From Flavobacterium macrobrachii (GTDB lineage Bacteria; Bacteroidota; Bacteroidia; Flavobacteriales; Flavobacteriaceae), in assembly GCF_014486675.1 (NCBI RefSeq), contig NZ_JACTAC010000014.1, positions 1 through 53,059 of the forward strand: DNA of 53,059 nt. Direction: 5' to 3'. The notes under the pieces were generated by a model. That model did not search any database. It was given only the letters and a program-made list of their open reading frames with translations, and had not been told where the DNA came from. The first letter of the stretch is position 1; every line of letters starts with the position of its first letter. This document shows, one piece after another, positions 17,684-25,784 of the stretch. Made by a program: the position numbers and the translations under genes.

Positions 17684-19051
17684 GTGACTTTTTCAAATTA
17701 CACTAAAGAATTCAAATACAATTTAAAGTTGGCTTATCCTGTTATTCTCGGGATGATTGGTCACACCTTGGTTGGAATTGTAGATAACATCATGGTTGGA
17801 AAAATTGGTCCGACCGAATTGGCTGCGGTTTCGCTGGGCAATAGCTTCATTTTCATCGCTATGTCGCTTGGTATTGGTTTTTCTACCGCAATCACTCCTT
17901 TAGTAGCCGAAGCTCATGGAAAATCGAATAGAGAAGAAGGTCGATTGGCCTTTCATCACGGACTGTATTTGTGTACTATTTTGGGATTAATTTTATTCGG
18001 CTTTGTTTTCTTTTCCAAACCTTTGTTGTCTTTTATGGGACAACCCGAAGCTGTTGTAACGCTGGCGGAACCTTATCTTGATATTGTTGGGTTTTCTCTA
18101 GTTCCGTTGATTATGTATCAAGCTTACAAGCAGTTTGCTGACGGAATGAGCCAAACTAAATACTCGATGTGGGCAACGATAGTTGGAAATGTTGCCAATG
18201 TTGTTATCAATTATTTCTTTATTTACGGGATTTGGATTTTTCCAGAGTTGGGTATTATCGGTGCTGCTATTGGAACTATTGCTTCAAGAATTATCATGCT
18301 GATTTTCATGCATTACATTATGAAAAGCAAAACCAAGTTTCATTACTATTTTGAAGGCTTTACTTTAAAAGAAATTAAGAAGGAAATAAACCTGAAGATT
18401 ATCAAAATTGGACTTCCTTCGTCGATGCAAATGTTTTTTGAAGTAGCGTTGTTCACAGGAGCGATTTGGCTTTGCGGAATGATTGGTACCACTAGTCAAG
18501 CCGCCAACCAAATTGCGCTCAGTTTGGCATCGTTAACCTTTATGTTTGCTATGGGATTGAGCGTTACGGCTATGGTTCGCGTGGCTAATCAAAAAGGACA
18601 AGAAGATTATATCATGCTTAGAACCGTTGGATTATCGATATTTATTTTAGCGGTTATACTCGAAATTGTTTTTGCTATATTGTTTATTGCTTTCCACCAA
18701 GTATTACCTATTATTTTTGTCAATACCCAAGATTTAGCTACTATTGTTGAAACCCAAGAAGTAATTTCCATATCGGCACAATTGCTTATTGTTGCTGCTT
18801 TTTTCCAAATATCCGATGGTATTCAAGTAGTTGTTCTTGGTGCTTTAAGAGGTTTACAAGATGTGAAAATACCAATGTATATGACTTTTGTTGCCTATTG
18901 GGTTATTGGTTTTCCCGTTTCAATCTATTTAGGATTATATACTGATATGAAAGCCGTAGGTGTTTGGATAGGATTGTTAGCGGGTTTGACAGCAGCAGCA
19001 TTATTTTTGTATCTTCGCTTCGATTATTTGACTAAAAAACTTATAAAGTAA
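17684..19051 (+). CDS. MATE family multidrug/toxin efflux transporter
   Basis: 455 aa from GTG 17684. About 12 membrane helices in two bundles. MATE features: NLKLAYPVILGMIGHTLVGI with DNIMVGKIGPTELAAVSLGN in helices 1-2, and PLVAEAHGKSNREEGR, with the repeat-unit counterpart SQAANQIALSLASLTFMFAM in the second half. MATE pumps exchange drugs or metabolites for Na+ or H+. The longer frame from TTG 17618 overlaps the promoter and hairpin, so GTG was chosen; the protein then begins VTFSNYTKEFKYNLK. Substrate unknown. Confidence 0.92.
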   Translation: MTFSNYTKEFKYNLKLAYPVILGMIGHTLVGIVDNIMVGKIGPTELAAVSLGNSFIFIAMSLGIGFSTAITPLVAEAHGKSNREEGRLAFHHGLYLCTILGLILFGFVFFSKPLLSFMGQPEAVVTLAEPYLDIVGFSLVPLIMYQAYKQFADGMSQTKYSMWATIVGNVANVVINYFFIYGIWIFPELGIIGAAIGTIASRIIMLIFMHYIMKSKTKFHYYFEGFTLKEIKKEINLKIIKIGLPSSMQMFFEVALFTGAIWLCGMIGTTSQAANQIALSLASLTFMFAMGLSVTAMVRVANQKGQEDYIMLRTVGLSIFILAVILEIVFAILFIAFHQVLPIIFVNTQDLATIVETQEVISISAQLLIVAAFFQISDGIQVVVLGALRGLQDVKIPMYMTFVAYWVIGFPVSIYLGLYTDMKAVGVWIGLLAGLTAAALFLYLRFDYLTKKLIK

Positions 19052-19140
19052 AGAGTAAATAGTGATGAGTAAAAAGTATAAAGCTTTAATTACCAATCAC
19101 TATTAACTGTAAACTATTTACTAATCACTAATTACTAATA
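19052..19140. repeat. AT-rich fold-back between MATE and a small gene
   Basis: GTAAATAGTGATGAGTAA on the left is matched in opposite orientation by TTTACTAATCACTAATTAC on the right (imperfect), with a second related TCACTATTAAC unit between. Looks like a degenerate inverted array of an AGTAATTAGTGATT-type unit. Confidence 0.55.
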
Positions 19141-19143
19141 AAA

Positions 19144-19371
19144 ATGCAATTACCAAAATTTGTTCTCGCTGATAACTCTGATTTTCCAGAAGATATATTT
19201 GTTATTCACCTTGATTTCCCTCGTTTTATTATCAACTTAAAAGATGATGAGGTAGAATTTCTTGAAGACCTTGAAGGCGAAGATGAAACCGAACTCGAAA
19301 GCGAAATGGAGCATTTAATTACGCTTGCCGGAGAGTTTTATGATAAAGAAATGGAAGGTTACGACGAGTAG
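19144..19371 (+). CDS. small acidic conserved hypothetical protein, 75 aa
   Basis: 75 aa, strongly acidic in its second half (EDLEGEDETELESEMEH). The first half is beta-prone (FVIHLDFPRFIINLKDDEVE) with no signal peptide or membrane helix. Clean ATG start, 92 bases after the MATE gene. I do not recognise a named family, but codon use is like its neighbours and the ORF is well formed. Possibly a small cytoplasmic binding or adaptor protein; no function is assigned. Confidence 0.75.
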   Translation: MQLPKFVLADNSDFPEDIFVIHLDFPRFIINLKDDEVEFLEDLEGEDETELESEMEHLITLAGEFYDKEMEGYDE

Positions 19372-19387
19372 TTCCCAAAGATTAGTT

Positions 19388-20023
19388 CTACTCAAAGCCG
19401 TTTTTAATAGCATATACCGCTAGACCAACACGGCTTTTTAAATCCAATTTTTCAAATAGACTATCTCGATAACCTTCAACCGTTCGTGGGCTACAGTGCA
19501 TTTCTTCTGCTATTTCTTTGTAGCTCATTTCGGTGATGCAATAGCGCAGAAATTCTTTTTCTCTATCAGACAATTTGTTTGATAATTTTCCTTTTACTTT
19601 ATTCATGCCCGAAAAAATAAGTCGCGATGCCCAGTCTGGATAATAATAACCGTTTTCTAGCATGGTATTGAGTGCCATTTCCAAATCTCTTGGATGTACA
19701 TTTTTTAATAAATAACTCCTTGCACCATTTTTAATCATTTTGTTGATGCTCTCTTCATCGGTTTGCATGCTTAATACTACAATCATTACCTCTGGATGAT
19801 GTTCTTGGAGCCATTTTGCGGTTTCAAAACCATTCATTATCGGCATGCTGATGTCTAATAAAACGATGTCGGGCAATTGGTTTTTCTTAGTTATTTTATC
19901 AATAAGTTCCTTACCGTTTTCACATACGTAGAGCACTTCAAAGTTAGTAAAGTTGCTAATTATTCCTTTTATAGCTTGGGCTATAAGAACATGGTCATCT
20001 ATTATGGCTATTTTCTTTTTCAC
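19388..20023 (-). CDS. NarL/LuxR-type response regulator
   Basis: 211 aa. Receiver domain 1-~120 with acidic pocket IIDDH, phospho-acceptor Asp57 in VLLDISMPIMNG, the switch Ser/Thr in VVLSMQ and the Lys in YLLKNVHP. C-terminal LuxR-type helix-turn-helix at ~145-205: LSDREKEFLRYCITEMSYKE and IAEEMHCSPRTVEGYRDSLF. It is the partner of the histidine kinase whose stop codon overlaps its start at 20023. DNA targets unknown. Confidence 0.94.
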   Translation of the reverse strand: MKKKIAIIDDHVLIAQAIKGIISNFTNFEVLYVCENGKELIDKITKKNQLPDIVLLDISMPIMNGFETAKWLQEHHPEVMIVVLSMQTDEESINKMIKNGARSYLLKNVHPRDLEMALNTMLENGYYYPDWASRLIFSGMNKVKGKLSNKLSDREKEFLRYCITEMSYKEIAEEMHCSPRTVEGYRDSLFEKLDLKSRVGLAVYAIKNGFE

Positions 20024-21354
20024 TATATAGGTAAAGTAATCGTTATTTTTGTTCCTACATTAATCTTACTTTCTATAGCAAAGGTACCCAAAATCATTTT
20101 CACTCGTTTCTCCATGTTTTTTAGCCCCATTCCGTTGGTATATCTTTTTTCTAAATCAAAACCTATTCCATCATCTGTTAAAACTAGAGTAGCTTTTTGT
20201 TTATGTGAATGCATCACTATAGAAATGGTTTCACACTCTGAATGTTTGATACTATTTTGTATAAACTCTTGAACGATCCTAACTAGTATCGTTTTAATTT
20301 CGGTGTCTAAAATTAGTTTTTTATCATAGCAAAGAAACTTGACTTTGATAATTTTTAGTTTTTCTACTCGTTCGCATTCTTTTTGAATTAAATCATAAAT
20401 TAGTTGCTCTGAAATTGAATTTTGGGTTAATGATTTAGTTAATTCTCTCATTTCCCATAGCGTTTCGTTCAAAATGCCACTAATGTTTTGTATTCCTTCT
20501 TTTGTATCAGTTTGTTTGTTTTCATGTTCTAATTGCTGCATATAAATGCTGGCTAAAGTTAATTTTTGACCAATATTATCATGAATTTCCTTGCCTATAT
20601 TATCCATCGTTTGCTGTTGAATTTCAAGTTTAGTGGCATACAGTTGGGTCAAATACAGCTCTTCTGCTTCTTTCTTTTCTTTATTTACCTTAAAATAGCG
20701 ATACACAAATGCACCTACAAAACAAAGGTTTTCTAAAAAGAAACCATAGCACAAATAGTCGAAACCTGTGTATTTGCTATGACCTTCGGTGCTAAAACTA
20801 TCCCATAGTGCAAGAAAACCACTTATAAAAACAAAACTTACTGCCGCAAAAAGATACCTAAAAAAAACTTTGTCTAAATTTTTATACAACTGGATGTAAA
20901 ATACTAACGACAAACCAATAATTACAATTCTACTAATTAAAAACACCACAAAATCACGGCTCATAAATAAAGGAAACCCTATAACTGCCAGTATATATAT
21001 AATAGTAAAACCCAAGAAAATACGAAAATAAACCACAAGTTTTTTAAACTTTTCGTCTTCAATAATCATGGCATAATAGATAAAAGCGCAAAACAAAAAA
21101 TGGCTTAGCATCTGCAAAACATCTACCAATAAATTCATGGTACGACGACGAGGCGTTTTAGGAGGAAAATCGCCAGTGTTTTTATAATACACAATTAAAA
21201 CAAACGCTATTAAAATAGCTAGATAGGCACTATAAAACTTATAAACTTTTGAAGAAAAATAAAAATTAAGAAAAAGGCTAATGACACCCGCCAAGCTTAA
21301 AAAACCTATAGAGTAGAAGCAAAGTTCAATAAAAAAAGTATCATTAGTATACAT
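20023..21354 (-). CDS. membrane sensor histidine kinase (HisKA_3/NarX-like)
   Basis: 443 aa from ATG 21354. About seven hydrophobic segments fill the first ~215 residues (7TM-type sensor region), then a short coiled coil, the HisKA_3 dimerisation helix with phospho-acceptor His258 in KEIHDNIGQKL, and a HATPase domain with N-box IVQEFIQNSIKHSE and the G1 motif LTDDGIGFD. A longer frame from TTG 21366 is possible, but that TTG overlaps a TAATTTTG -7 box (21371-21364), so the ATG is preferred. Translationally coupled to the regulator downstream. The signal is unknown; no periplasmic domain is seen. Confidence 0.92.
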   Translation of the reverse strand: MYTNDTFFIELCFYSIGFLSLAGVISLFLNFYFSSKVYKFYSAYLAILIAFVLIVYYKNTGDFPPKTPRRRTMNLLVDVLQMLSHFLFCAFIYYAMIIEDEKFKKLVVYFRIFLGFTIIYILAVIGFPLFMSRDFVVFLISRIVIIGLSLVFYIQLYKNLDKVFFRYLFAAVSFVFISGFLALWDSFSTEGHSKYTGFDYLCYGFFLENLCFVGAFVYRYFKVNKEKKEAEELYLTQLYATKLEIQQQTMDNIGKEIHDNIGQKLTLASIYMQQLEHENKQTDTKEGIQNISGILNETLWEMRELTKSLTQNSISEQLIYDLIQKECERVEKLKIIKVKFLCYDKKLILDTEIKTILVRIVQEFIQNSIKHSECETISIVMHSHKQKATLVLTDDGIGFDLEKRYTNGMGLKNMEKRVKMILGTFAIESKINVGTKITITLPI

Positions 21355-21475
21355 ACAAAATAACAAAATTAGTAGGCGTTAAAATATAAAAATAAACATT
21401 GTCATTTAATTTTAATAGTTACCACAAATAAACGACTAGTTTTTTGTTAAAAATAAGATCTTTTCAAATTATTTA

Positions 21476-21530
21476 TACCCGTTAAACAACGGTATTTAAT
21501 ACCCGTTAAATAACCCTGTTAAATACCGTT
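21476..21530. repeat. direct and inverted repeats upstream of the kinase operon
   Basis: TACCCGTTAAA occurs at 21476-21486 and 21500-21510 (24-base period), with a variant ACCCTGTTAAAT at 21513-21524. AACGGTATTTAA (21488-21499) is the exact reverse complement of TTAAATACCGTT (21519-21530). Could be an operator cluster or a hairpin. Confidence 0.75.
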
Positions 21531-21701
21531 TTTTAACTGGAAATTATTTGTTAAAAACATACAATATTTGTTAAAGTTATTCAAAGTAAATTTTTTTAAT
21601 CAAACATATTTCAATAAAAATCAGCTTTCTATAACTAACTATCGCTCTTTAAAATAGTAGATTACAAATTGTTCAGTATAAGTTGAGTAGTTTTTTAGAT
21701 T

Positions 21702-21744
21702 GCACCCAAAATTGGCCAGTGATGCCCGCCAATTTTTGGGATGC
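21702..21744. repeat. imperfect hairpin next to the 21-bp array
   Basis: GCACCCAAAATTGGC (21702-21716) is opposed by GCCAATTTTTGGGATGC (21728-21744). It sits after a TTGAGTAGTTTT motif (21683-21694) and before the tandem array. Confidence 0.6.
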
Positions 21745-21770
21745 ATAAAAAAAGATTTGGGTTGCGCCCC

Positions 21771-21981
21771 GAAGATTTCGGTATCCTTACCGGAAGTTTC
21801 GGTATCCTTACCGGAAGTTTCGGTATCCTTACCGGAAGTTTCGGTATCCTTACCGGAAGCTTCGGTATCCTTACCGGAAGCTTCGGTATCCTTACCGGAA
21901 GTTTCGGTATCCTTACCGGAAGCTTCGGTATCCTTACCGGAAGTTTCGGTATCCTTACCGGAAGCTTCGGTATCCTTACCA
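21771..21981. repeat. 21-bp tandem array, ten copies
   Basis: Unit GTATCCTTACCGGAAGTTTC plus G, starting at 21781 and repeating every 21 bases to 21970, the last copy degenerate. The only common variant is T/C in GAAG(T/C)TTCG. Each unit contains two short dyads: GGTA-TCCT-TACC and CCGGAAGCTTCGG. Two frames are open through it because the period is a multiple of 3; this is not evidence of coding. Confidence 0.95.
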
Positions 21982-22049
21982 GAACAATTTTACTTTAGAA
22001 GTAGATAAAGAAAATTATAAATAATGTTTAACCAATAAAACTTTAAATT

Positions 22050-22706
22050 ATGCCTAACTCTAAACCCTTTCCGAGTAAAGAAGCTGATTTGAACTCGTAT
22101 TTTCAAATTGCAGTACCTTATTTATTAGAAAACAGAATAAGGTTATTAATCTCTCAAGCCAATCAAGATTTGATTGAATTAAAATTAGAGGCGTGGAATG
22201 AAATTTTTCCCCAATCTCAAAACAGTAACACAAAAACCAAAACAATAATTCAAATTAAAGATGGGGCAAAAGAAGAATTAATGACGGCATTAAGAGCCGT
22301 ATATGCAGATATTCCCGCTAGCATTTGGACATTAGAAGACCGAAATACGCTCAATGTTCATGAACGCAGTACTACTAGAACACCAGTACCGGTGCCTACT
22401 ACTATCCCTATAGGGCAGGTAGATACCAGCCGAAGACTAGAGCATACTATTTCGTTTACTAACGAAGATGGCTCATTAGCAAAGCCTCATGGGGTTCGCG
22501 GTTGTCAAATTTGGTTCAAGGTAGGCGAGGCACCTATCGATCCTAGTGAGCTTAGCTATATGGCTACCGATACTGCTTCGCCTCATATTTATCATTTTAA
22601 TGGAGAACTTGCTGGTAAAAATGTGTTTTACTGGCTTAGATGGGAAAATAACCGTGGCGAAGTAGGTCCATGGAGCGATGCGGTAATGGCTACCATAACG
22701 GGGTAA
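22050..22706 (+). CDS. conserved hypothetical protein with C-terminal FnIII-like segment, 218 aa
   Basis: 218 aa, no signal peptide or membrane helix. N-terminal ~95 residues are helical (FQIAVPYLLENRIRLLISQA; KEELMTALRAVYADIP), followed by a Pro/Thr-rich hinge (TRTPVPVPTTIP) and a beta-rich C-terminus (HTISFTNEDGSLAKPHGVRG, CQIWFKVGEAPIDPSELSY, FYWLRWENNRGEVGPWSDAV) that resembles a fibronectin-III-like module. I recall similar uncharacterised proteins in other Bacteroidetes but cannot name a family. It is flanked by the 21-bp array upstream and GAGTAGTTTT motifs on both sides. Confidence 0.8.
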   Translation: MPNSKPFPSKEADLNSYFQIAVPYLLENRIRLLISQANQDLIELKLEAWNEIFPQSQNSNTKTKTIIQIKDGAKEELMTALRAVYADIPASIWTLEDRNTLNVHERSTTRTPVPVPTTIPIGQVDTSRRLEHTISFTNEDGSLAKPHGVRGCQIWFKVGEAPIDPSELSYMATDTASPHIYHFNGELAGKNVFYWLRWENNRGEVGPWSDAVMATITG

Positions 22707-23011
22707 TCATAGTAACATTTTTTAACTTCAACTTTTGATGATTTGTCGAGTAGTTTTATAATCAATAGGTACAAAAAAAAGGTCTTTGGGGTGTTTTTGT
22801 AAGATTATATTACTTCCAATATACGTAAAAATACGTATATACAGGTCAAATATAATGCTGAAATTTGCAAGTAATAAAGAGCCAAAAGAGTTGTTATATA
22901 TGCCATAAATTAAAAAATAAATTAAAAGTTGGTTGAGTAGTTTTAATTTCCTGCCTTGAGGGTTACTTCATTTATTGGATTAAAAAGAGAGGCAGGTTTA
23001 AAATGTAAAGT
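22707..23011. other. intergenic gap of 305 bases
   Basis: Contains two GAGTAGTTTT motifs (22748-22757 and, as TTGAGTAGTTTT, 22933-22944) that match the one at 21683, plus a short palindromic TACGTAAAAATACGTATA stretch near 22820-22840. No ORF is recognised. Confidence 0.5.
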
Positions 23012-23113
23012 ATGAAGATGTTAAAAAACGTAGAGTTAGTCATTAAAATATTAATTGTAGCAAGCATAATGTTTATGCTGTATCAGATGTATCAAATTTA
23101 TATGCATTATTAA
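23012..23113 (+). CDS. 33-aa small membrane protein
   Basis: ATG 23012 to TAA 23111-23113, encoding 33 residues: a basic start (MKMLKNVELVIK) followed by one hydrophobic helix (ILIVASIMFMLYQMYQIY). The next gene begins 7 bases after the stop, so the two are probably co-translated. The composition, a single clean helix with no disruptive residues, supports a real small protein; family unknown. Confidence 0.5.
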   Translation: MKMLKNVELVIKILIVASIMFMLYQMYQIYMHY

Positions 23114-23120
23114 TTAAGTT

Positions 23121-23348
23121 ATGTGTTGGAAAAATCTAGAAAAAAAATGTAAACAAGTCTACCATACGCAGTTTATAAACGCTGCGGATGCTGTAGAGCG
23201 CAGGATGATTATCAATTTAATCTCTGACGAGTTTCCTGATGTACCAAGGTTGCGCATTGCTCACGCGGTGGATAAATGTATTAGTGCTTCGGAACAGCGA
23301 GTAGCACCGGTGGAGTTTTTAAACCGAGTGCAAAACTATATGCGATAA
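23121..23348 (+). CDS. small conserved hypothetical protein, 75 aa
   Basis: 75 aa, starts MCWKNLEKKCKQ at the ATG 23121. All-helical prediction: HTQFINAADAVERRMIINLI, then DEFPDVPRLRIAHAVDKCI and a C-terminal helix EFLNRVQNYMR. No signal peptide. Not recognised. Ordered residues and Cys at 2, 10 and ~54 might suggest a compact bundle, possibly a DNA- or protein-binding adaptor; that is speculation. It follows the 33-aa membrane protein by 7 bases and converges with meaB. Confidence 0.7.
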   Translation: MCWKNLEKKCKQVYHTQFINAADAVERRMIINLISDEFPDVPRLRIAHAVDKCISASEQRVAPVEFLNRVQNYMR

Positions 23349-23367
23349 GCCTAGCGGAGCAAAACGA

Positions 23368-24459
23368 TTATGGTTTGGATTTAAAATAGAAGTCCAATAA
23401 ATCGTTGGCGGCTTTAAAAGGAGAAATTTTTCCTTGCTGCACAGCCAAGCTTTTGTTTTTTAATAATTCCTCCATCGAAGGAAATTGATGAAAATGGTTT
23501 TTTAACTGCTCATTAATGGTTTCCATCATCCAAAACTGGTTTTGGTTTTGACGTTTTTCGTCAAAATAATTGTTACTCTTCACCAGTTCTAAATATTCTG
23601 AAATAATCTTCCAAACGTTGTCAATTCCTGTCTTTTCAAAGGCGCTACAGGTAGTGACTTTTGGTATCCATCCACTGTTTTTGGCAGGAAATAGATGCAA
23701 CGATCTATTAAATTCTGTTTTAGCTAATTTGGCTTTAGCAATATTATCGCCATCGGCTTTGTTGATAACAATGGTATCAGCCATTTCCATGATGCCACGT
23801 TTTATCCCTTGGAGTTCATCGCCAGCACCCGAAATTTTTAATAGCAAAAAGAAATCCACCATACTGTGAACCGCAGTTTCACTTTGACCAACGCCAACGG
23901 TTTCAATAATAATCGTGTCAAATCCTGCCGCTTCGCAGAGAATAATAGTCTCGCGGGTTTTTCGAGCAACACCACCAAGCGTATCTCCCGAAGCACTCGG
24001 ACGGATAAATGCGTTTTCGTCTTTTACTAATTCTTCCATTCGGGTTTTATCGCCAAGAATACTTCCGTGACTTATCGATGAACTTGGATCAACCGCCAAG
24101 ACGGCAACTTTTTTACCCATAGAAGTCAAGTGTTTTCCAAAAGCTTCAATAAAAGTGCTTTTACCAACGCCTGGCACACCCGTAATTCCTATGCGGATAG
24201 ATTTATTGGCGTGAGGCAAACAGCCGTTGATGATTTCGTTTGCTTTGACTAGATGGTCAAGATTAGTACTTTCTACCAAGGTAATGGCGCGGCTGAGTGC
24301 TACTTTATCTTGTGCCAAAATTCCAGCAATCAATTCCTTTGCCGAAGGTTGATTTCTTCTCTTGAGCAAGACGTTTTGAACAGAAGATGCGTTCAAAGTT
24401 TCTGGTTGAGGAATACCGTCTTTCTCTTTTAGTGCCGATTTCTTTTGGTTTTCTTCCAA
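23368..24459 (-). CDS. meaB: methylmalonyl-CoA mutase-associated GTPase MeaB
   Basis: 363 aa. G3E-type GTPase that loads and protects adenosylcobalamin-dependent acyl-CoA mutase. P-loop GVPGVGKST at about residues 92-100, then AVDPSSSISHGSILGDKTRM (switch region), ETVGVGQSE, and NKAD specificity motif (VINKADGDN). The C-terminal dimerisation arm is present. The gene stands alone: no mutase subunit is adjacent. IcmF, 16 kb away, already contains its own MeaB-like domain, so this copy more likely serves a separate methylmalonyl-CoA mutase elsewhere in the genome. Confidence 0.95.
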   Translation of the reverse strand: MEENQKKSALKEKDGIPQPETLNASSVQNVLLKRRNQPSAKELIAGILAQDKVALSRAITLVESTNLDHLVKANEIINGCLPHANKSIRIGITGVPGVGKSTFIEAFGKHLTSMGKKVAVLAVDPSSSISHGSILGDKTRMEELVKDENAFIRPSASGDTLGGVARKTRETIILCEAAGFDTIIIETVGVGQSETAVHSMVDFFLLLKISGAGDELQGIKRGIMEMADTIVINKADGDNIAKAKLAKTEFNRSLHLFPAKNSGWIPKVTTCSAFEKTGIDNVWKIISEYLELVKSNNYFDEKRQNQNQFWMMETINEQLKNHFHQFPSMEELLKNKSLAVQQGKISPFKAANDLLDFYFKSKP

Positions 24460-24540
24460 GGTGTCTGTTCGTTTAAAAAATACTACTCTTAATGATTTGC
24501 TAAAATTACTAAATGTTATTTTAATGACTAATATTAATAG

Positions 24541-24548
24541 TACTTTTG
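24541..24548 (+). promoter_or_regulatory. -7 box for the MFS gene
   Basis: TACTTTTG fits TAnnTTTG, 18 bases before the ATG at 24567, in the gap between divergent meaB and MFS genes. No TTG at standard distance. Confidence 0.5.
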
Positions 24549-24566
24549 TGGCGTTAAAAAAATAAA

Positions 24567-25784
24567 ATGGAAGTAGAAACTACGCTACATGGTACAAAAA
24601 AGGCAACCCCTTTAGTAGAAAAAACAGTTTACTCAATACTATTTTCAATCAGTTTTGCCCATTTGCTCAACGATTTAATTCAAGCAATTATTCCGTCTAT
24701 TTATCCTTTGATGAAGGAAAGTTATAACTTGACCTTTTCACAAATTGGTTTAATCACTTTTGCTTTTCAGTTTTCGGCATCCATTTTCCAACCGTTAGTG
24801 GGTTATTATACCGATAAAAATCCAAAGCCTTTCTCCCAAATCTACGGAATGCTGTTCTCCATGGCAGGAATTGTTTCCATTTCCTTTGCCGATAATTTCT
24901 ACTGGATAATCGCTTCGGTAATTTTAATCGGAACAGGTTCATCCATTTTCCATCCCGAATCGGCACGAATTTCCAATCTAGCTTCGGGCGGAAAACGTGG
25001 TTTGGCACAATCTATTTTCCAAGTTGGCGGAAATTTCGGAACAGCACTCGGACCACTTTTAGTAGCATTAATTGTAATTCCAAATTCACAACAATACATT
25101 CTTTGGTTCATCATCGTAGCCGCAATCGGATTGGCAATTCTAAGCAAAATTGCCTATTGGTATCGCGACCATTTAGTACTGCGAAAAAACAAAGTGCAAC
25201 CTTTTATCGATTTTCATAATCTTCCAAAACGAAAAGTACAAATCGCTATTACCATACTTCTAATCGTTATATTTTCTAAGTTTTTCTACTCAGCAAGTCT
25301 ATCGAGTTATTACCAATTTTACATTATTGATAAATTTGGATTAACCATTAAGCAAGCCCAATTTCACATGTTTATTTACCTGATTGCCTATGCCGTTGGA
25401 ACCATTCTCGGCGGACCATTAGGCGACAAAATCGGTAGAAAATATGTTATTTGGTTATCCGTTTTCGGAGCGTTTCCTTTTGCTTTGCTGTTGCCTTATG
25501 TGAACCTTTTTTGGACTGATGTATTAATGGTTGTCATTGGAATAATCATTTCCTCAGCATTTCCAGCCATTTTGGTTTACGCACAAGAACTATTACCTAA
25601 AAAACTCGGCATGGTTTCCGGACTTTTCTACGGTTTTGCCTTCGGAATGGGTGCTTTGGGTTCGGCTTTACTCGGCAAATTGGCAGACGAAACCTCAATT
25701 CAATACGTCTATCACGTTTGTTCCTATCTTCCGTTGATTGGTGCAATTTGTTATTTCCTTCCCAATTTAAAGAAAAAAGAGTAG
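24567..25784 (+). CDS. MFS transporter, fosmidomycin-resistance (Fsr)-like
   Basis: 405 aa with about 12 membrane helices. Fsr-type features: SFAHLLNDLIQAIIPSIYPL in helix 1, then SASIFQPLVGYYTDKNPKPF, the GTGSSIFHPESAR signature before helix 5, and FQVGGNFGTALGPLL. Fsr homologues export fosmidomycin and other compounds by proton antiport; the natural substrate here is unknown. A palindromic repeat element (copy B) begins at the base after its TAG stop. Confidence 0.88.
   Translation: MEVETTLHGTKKATPLVEKTVYSILFSISFAHLLNDLIQAIIPSIYPLMKESYNLTFSQIGLITFAFQFSASIFQPLVGYYTDKNPKPFSQIYGMLFSMAGIVSISFADNFYWIIASVILIGTGSSIFHPESARISNLASGGKRGLAQSIFQVGGNFGTALGPLLVALIVIPNSQQYILWFIIVAAIGLAILSKIAYWYRDHLVLRKNKVQPFIDFHNLPKRKVQIAITILLIVIFSKFFYSASLSSYYQFYIIDKFGLTIKQAQFHMFIYLIAYAVGTILGGPLGDKIGRKYVIWLSVFGAFPFALLLPYVNLFWTDVLMVVIGIIISSAFPAILVYAQELLPKKLGMVSGLFYGFAFGMGALGSALLGKLADETSIQYVYHVCSYLPLIGAICYFLPNLKKKE

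Larger units (their letters stand above)
21355..22049. other. repeat-rich intergenic gap of ~695 bases
   Basis: Contains, from left to right: a -7 box for the kinase operon, three TTTGTTAAA motifs, a cluster of TACCCGTTAAA direct repeats with a 12-bp inverted repeat (21476-21530), an imperfect 15-bp hairpin (21702-21744), and a ten-copy 21-bp tandem array (21771-21981). No convincing protein-coding gene is seen. Confidence 0.7.

Noticed and set aside
17460..17696. 78-aa Gln/Tyr/Phe frame on the minus strand
   Set aside because: Follows from the hexamer array; it overlaps the MATE promoter and has no plausible protein fold.
21771..21981. CRISPR array
   Set aside because: Units are contiguous with no spacers; no cas genes nearby.
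21700..22008. Open frames through the 21-bp array encoding SVSLPE- or FGILTGS-type heptads
   Set aside because: Two frames are open at once because the period is a multiple of three; no signal peptide or real start; better explained as a non-coding array.
22748..22757. GAGTAGTTTT motifs as standard promoters
   Set aside because: TAGTTTTA/T lacks the final G and no TTG stands at suitable spacing for any of the three; kept only as a repeated motif.
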